Of a stretch of 7,193 bases of DNA, positions 3,694-7,193 are shown one piece after another. Under the pieces are notes generated by a model. That model was not told the origin of the DNA, made no database searches, and saw nothing but the letters and a program-made list of their open reading frames with translations. A program made the position numbers and the translations under genes. This DNA comes from Pyrinomonadaceae bacterium (GTDB taxonomy: Bacteria > Acidobacteriota > Blastocatellia > Pyrinomonadales > Pyrinomonadaceae). Within the stretch, counting starts at the first letter, position 1. Each line of letters opens with the position of its first letter. The DNA is taken from assembly GCA_014379795.1 (NCBI GenBank), contig JACMLC010000308.1:1-7193 (forward strand), in the 5' to 3' direction.

Positions 3694-6405
3694 ATGAACA
3701 GATGCCCCGCTTGCTTAACCGCGATTGCTGAAAATGTTCTGGACTGCCCGACGTGCGGCGCAGCCCTGTCGAGTATGCAGACGACAGTGCGCCAGCCTCC
3801 GCCGAAAGCAAACAATAAGCCCCGGAAAAGCTCTCCTGCGAGTTCGACAGGCTCGCGCAGCGAAGGCCATTTCATAGCGGGGACGATTCTGGATAGCCGG
3901 TATCGCATTCTCGGGCTGTTAGGCAGAGGCGGCATGGGCGAGGTTTATAAAGCCGAAGACCTCAAGCTCAATCAAACGGTCGCGCTCAAGTTTTTGCCCG
4001 AACATTTCGCTGAAGGCACATCGCTCGAAAGGTTTTATAACGAAGTCCGCACGGCGCGACAGGTCTCGCACCCGAACGTCTGCCGCGTTTTCGACATCGG
4101 AGAAGCCGAAGGCTCGCACTTCATCTCGATGGAGTTTATAGACGGCGACGATTTGTCATCGCTCCTGCGTCGCATCGGCAGGCTTCCCTCCGATAAAGCG
4201 GTTGAAATATCCAGACAACTTTGCGCCGGACTGCACGCCATTCATCAAGTGGGCATCTTGCACCGCGACCTCAAACCCGCCAACGCCATCATTGACGGGC
4301 GCGGGAAAGCACGAATCACGGACTTTGGCATCGCTGGCCTTGAGAGCGAGTTGAAAGACGGCGCGGGCATTATCGGCACGCCCGCATACATGTCGCCCGA
4401 ACAGCTCAAGGATAAAGATCTGACGACGAAGAGCGATATTTACTCGCTCGGTCTGGTGCTCTATGAAATCTTCACTGGCAGGCGTGCCTTTGAAACCGAT
4501 TCCATTAGTGAGCTGATTCGCAAACATCAAACCGAAACGCCGACCAGCCCTTCGGAATTCGTCAAGGACATTGACCCGCTGGTTGAGCAGACGATTCTTC
4601 GCTGTCTCGAAAAAGACCCGCGCGAGCGTCCCGCTTCTGCCATGCAAGTGGCGTTGATGTTGCCGGGCGGAAATCCTCTGGAAGCGGCCATCGCAGCAGG
4701 CGAAACGCCAAGCCCGGAAATGGTCGCCGCCGCGCCGAAGAAGGGCGCGCTCAAGCCCGTCGTCGCCGTCGCTTGTTTGTCGGCGGTGGTCGCTCTTTTC
4801 GCTTTCATCGTTTTCTTTTCGGGCAGAGTCAAATATCACGAGTGGATTCCGCTCGAAAAATCGCCCGAAGTGTTGGCGGAACGCGCCGCTTCGATTGTCA
4901 AAAAGCTAGGCTATACGAACGCGCCCGTTGATACCGGTTATGGTTTCGGCGAGAACGACCGTGATTATTACAATTACGCCGACGCCGAGCAATCGCCGAA
5001 CCGTTGGGAAAGAATGCGAACGGGGCAGCCCGCGCTGATTTATTTTTGGTATCGCACCAGCCCGCGCTATCTGGAACCTCTGCAATACGACTCAGTTTGG
5101 CACGATGACCCGCCGAATGATGTCGCGGGAATGACCAAAGTTATTTTAGACGCGCGCGGACGCTTGCTGGAGTTTCAAGCCGTGCCGCCGCAGGTCAAAG
5201 ACAAACAAGCGCCGGCGGGCGAAGTTGATTGGGCGACGCTGTTTGCGGAAGCGGGTTTGGACATTCGCAATTATCGTCAAACCGAATCGCTTTGGATGCC
5301 GCCCGTTTTCGCAGACGCTGCGTTGGCGTGGGAAGGGGCGCACGTTGACCACGCGGAAATTCCCCTCCGCATCGAAGCCGCCGCTTATCAAGGCAAACCC
5401 GTCTATTTTCAAATCGTCGCGCCGTGGGACAAGCCCGTTCGACAAGAGGAAACTTTTTCGTCCGCGGGGCGCAGAGCGGCTGGCATAATTTTTATTTCGA
5501 TCTACTTGAGCGTCATCGTCGCCGGAGTTTTTCTCGCCCGCCGCAACGTGCGGCAAGGGCGCGGCGATACGAAGGGCGCGTTCAAAATCACGCTTTTCGT
5601 TTTTCTGACATCGCTTGCCGCGAGTCTGCTCATCGCCGACCACATTCCCGATTTAGCCAGAGAACAATCGCTTCTTTTCAAAATAGCGGGAACTTCGATT
5701 TTCCACGCCGTTTTGCTGGCGTCGCTTTATCTCGCGCTCGAACCTTTTGTCCGCCGTCGCTGGGCCAGTTTGATAATTTCCTGGAATCGTCTGTTGGCAG
5801 GCGATTGGCGCGACCCCCTCGTCGGGCGCGATATTCTCATCGGCGGGATGCTGGGGCTTGGTCATACGGCTTTGGTTTATTTAAGAACTCTGTCGCCGCA
5901 ATGGTTTGGTTTCACGGCTGAGCCGAATACCGGTTTAAATATTTCATTTCTTCAAAGTCTCAAACATCTTTTGGCGAATTTCCTGATGATGCCGGGGGGC
6001 GGAATTTTGCTGGCTTTTGTCCCTTTACTGCTGCTGGTTTTGCTGGTTGCGATTTTCAGAAAACGATGGTTGGCAATGGCGGTATTATGGACTGTGTATT
6101 TCTCGTTTTTTGGTTTGTCTTTTGCAAGCGGCGGACACTGGACGGCGTGGCTCTGGGCGGGTTCGATTGCCACTCTCATGGTCGTTTGCGTTTCTCGGTT
6201 CGGACTGCTGGCAATGTTTTCGTTTCAAGTCTTTTTCTATCTCACTTTTTTCAACGCGCTGACGGCGAATGTTTCGAGCTGGTATTTCGGCAACACGATT
6301 TTCGCTGGCGTCGTGCTGCTCGGTTTGGCGATTTACGGCTTTTACACTTCGCTTGCCGGACAAAAGATTTTTGAAGCAAAGTTTCTCAAAGATGTAGAGA
6401 GTTAA
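3694..6405 (+). CDS. Transmembrane Ser/Thr protein kinase with N-terminal zinc ribbon and polytopic C-terminus, 903 aa
   Basis: The protein would phosphorylate Ser/Thr residues of unknown targets. The domain order is: zinc ribbon with Cys4, Cys7, Cys18 and Cys21 (CPAC/CPTC); a Pro/Ser-rich linker (about 30-60); a Hanks-type kinase domain (about 70-323); a membrane helix (about 354-376); an extracytoplasmic region (about 378-592); and a membrane domain with several further helices (about 595-886). Kinase residues are intact: glycine loop GRGGMGEVY (77-85), Lys99, Glu117, HRDLKPAN (190-197), DFG (210-212), GTPAYMSPE (228-236) and Arg312. The membrane section contains 'DPLVGRDILIGG' (707-718), which I associate with acidobacterial kinases. 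No Shine-Dalgarno motif precedes ATG 3694. Terminators or convergent genes on both sides suggest a monocistronic gene. Ligand and substrates are unknown; the large membrane part suggests sensing or transport coupled to the kinase. Confidence 0.93.
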   Translation: MNRCPACLTAIAENVLDCPTCGAALSSMQTTVRQPPPKANNKPRKSSPASSTGSRSEGHFIAGTILDSRYRILGLLGRGGMGEVYKAEDLKLNQTVALKFLPEHFAEGTSLERFYNEVRTARQVSHPNVCRVFDIGEAEGSHFISMEFIDGDDLSSLLRRIGRLPSDKAVEISRQLCAGLHAIHQVGILHRDLKPANAIIDGRGKARITDFGIAGLESELKDGAGIIGTPAYMSPEQLKDKDLTTKSDIYSLGLVLYEIFTGRRAFETDSISELIRKHQTETPTSPSEFVKDIDPLVEQTILRCLEKDPRERPASAMQVALMLPGGNPLEAAIAAGETPSPEMVAAAPKKGALKPVVAVACLSAVVALFAFIVFFSGRVKYHEWIPLEKSPEVLAERAASIVKKLGYTNAPVDTGYGFGENDRDYYNYADAEQSPNRWERMRTGQPALIYFWYRTSPRYLEPLQYDSVWHDDPPNDVAGMTKVILDARGRLLEFQAVPPQVKDKQAPAGEVDWATLFAEAGLDIRNYRQTESLWMPPVFADAALAWEGAHVDHAEIPLRIEAAAYQGKPVYFQIVAPWDKPVRQEETFSSAGRRAAGIIFISIYLSVIVAGVFLARRNVRQGRGDTKGAFKITLFVFLTSLAASLLIADHIPDLAREQSLLFKIAGTSIFHAVLLASLYLALEPFVRRRWASLIISWNRLLAGDWRDPLVGRDILIGGMLGLGHTALVYLRTLSPQWFGFTAEPNTGLNISFLQSLKHLLANFLMMPGGGILLAFVPLLLLVLLVAIFRKRWLAMAVLWTVYFSFFGLSFASGGHWTAWLWAGSIATLMVVCVSRFGLLAMFSFQVFFYLTFFNALTANVSSWYFGNTIFAGVVLLGLAIYGFYTSLAGQKIFEAKFLKDVES

Positions 6406-6434
6406 AAACGAGCCGGTCAAGGGGCATATGGTGG

Positions 6435-7193
6435 TTAAGCATTGTTCCTGTGATTGTTAAGCAGCATTTCCAGATGATGCTCTTTGATGCCGTAGAAATT
6501 TTTTAATTCTACAATCTGCTTCGTCAAGCCTTCCGCGCCCGTCGCCTGCTCGCGCCTGACGCCGACGATCATCGTGTTCTTCTGCGTGTGTTCGGTTGAG
6601 ATAAACTCGAAAACTTTGGTCGCATAATTGTGCTGCTCAAGCAACAGGGCACGCAGTCCGTCCGTCGCCATCTCAGCCTCGCGCTCAAGCAGGATGCCGT
6701 ATCTGAGGACGCCCTGAAGCGCTGCGGGCGCGACCATCTGCGGCCTGATTTGCTGGTGACAGCAAGGCGCGCAAATGATAACGGAAGCGTTGGTAGCGAT
6801 ACCTTTATAAATCGCTTCATCCGTCGCGGTGTTGCAGGCATGCAGGGCGATTAAAATATCCGTTTCGCCAATCTCGTAATCCCTGATAAAGCCTCGCTCG
6901 AATTGTAGACGGTCAAATTCGGCTGCACGCGCGATGTCATTGCAGAGGGCGACCAGCTCTTCGCGCGCGTCAACGCCGACCACTCTGGCCTTGATGCCGC
7001 GCACGTGGTTGAAATAATCGTAAGTCGCAAAGGTCAGATAGCCTTTGCCCGCACCCATATCAACGATCGAGATCTCATCGCGCCCGGAAAGCGCAGACGA
7101 GTCGTACAGCTTACCGATAATTTCTATGAATTTATTGATCTGTTTCCACTTGTCGCCCATCCGGTCTTTGATCTCGCCGTGGTCATCCGTCAC
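6435..7193 (-). CDS. SAM-dependent methyltransferase, C-terminal 252 codons (N-terminus beyond window)
   Basis: The visible part contains a Rossmann methyltransferase core. Motif I is VDMGAGKGYLT (residues 44-54 of the visible part) and the acidic motif II residue is Asp75 (VVGVDAR). 'DILIALHACNTATDEAI' (112-128) and 'APCCHQQ' (142-148) match the Methyltransf_32-type family, whose hallmark is 'LHACDxATD...PCC'. The substrate is unknown; relatives act on RNA, peptide or small-molecule targets, so I give no reaction beyond methyl transfer from SAM. The frame is open to the window edge. The first visible codon is GTG, but 'DRMGDKWKQINKFIEII' reads as internal sequence of this family, so upstream coding is expected. 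It converges with the kinase gene with 29 bp between stops and no clear terminator. Confidence 0.85.
   Translation of the reverse strand: MTDDHGEIKDRMGDKWKQINKFIEIIGKLYDSSALSGRDEISIVDMGAGKGYLTFATYDYFNHVRGIKARVVGVDAREELVALCNDIARAAEFDRLQFERGFIRDYEIGETDILIALHACNTATDEAIYKGIATNASVIICAPCCHQQIRPQMVAPAALQGVLRYGILLEREAEMATDGLRALLLEQHNYATKVFEFISTEHTQKNTMIVGVRREQATGAEGLTKQIVELKNFYGIKEHHLEMLLNNHRNNA

Noticed and set aside
4156..4839. 227-codon open frame on the minus strand inside the kinase gene
   Set aside because: It is antisense to the catalytic kinase domain, whose motifs are intact; the product is Arg/Gln-rich with no recognisable domain, typical of a GC-rich shadow frame.
5146..5921. Overlapping 165-codon frames on both strands inside the kinase gene
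   Set aside because: Both are Arg-rich, low-quality translations in the wrong frames of a well-supported membrane-protein coding region.

Overview
The window is bacterial DNA in two unlike parts. The left part (about 1-1800) is an accessory region that reads as a short run of integron gene cassettes. The right part (about 1850-7193) looks like ordinary chromosome. The multidomain Ser/Thr kinase (zinc ribbon, kinase, then a polytopic membrane domain), the moderate GC content and the gene types suggest an Acidobacteriota-like soil or environmental bacterium. That placement is inference; nothing in the window fixes the taxon.

Left part: a 29-codon gene end (1-90) is followed by three same-strand genes of visibly different base composition. 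They are an unrecognised 125-aa protein (133-510), a dodecin-like protein (768-992) and an HExxH putative metallopeptidase (1304-1783). The first two are followed by attC-like recombination sites of 104 and 103 nt (538-641 and 1158-1260). Each ends in GTTAGGC, folds on itself, and carries the same 12-mer TCATCCGCAAGA at the same offset. The first site is near-textbook, with consensus R''/R' boxes and two bulged bases in the L'' side. The second is degenerate. No integrase or attI is visible, so this is either the inside of a chromosomal integron or an attC cluster without integrase (CALIN). Cassette 2 also holds a perfect 18-bp hairpin and a possible decayed third attC. The third gene has no recognisable attC.

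Right part: a four-helix DoxX-like membrane protein (1853-2230) and a zinc-dependent medium-chain alcohol/aldehyde dehydrogenase (2348-3520) lie in tandem, separated by an AT-rich gap with a palindrome. The dehydrogenase is closed by a perfect 21-bp terminator hairpin. A 903-aa transmembrane Ser/Thr protein kinase (3694-6405) follows, convergent with the end of a SAM-dependent methyltransferase gene (6435-7193, minus strand) that runs off the right edge. No tRNA, rRNA, CRISPR array or complete insertion sequence was seen.
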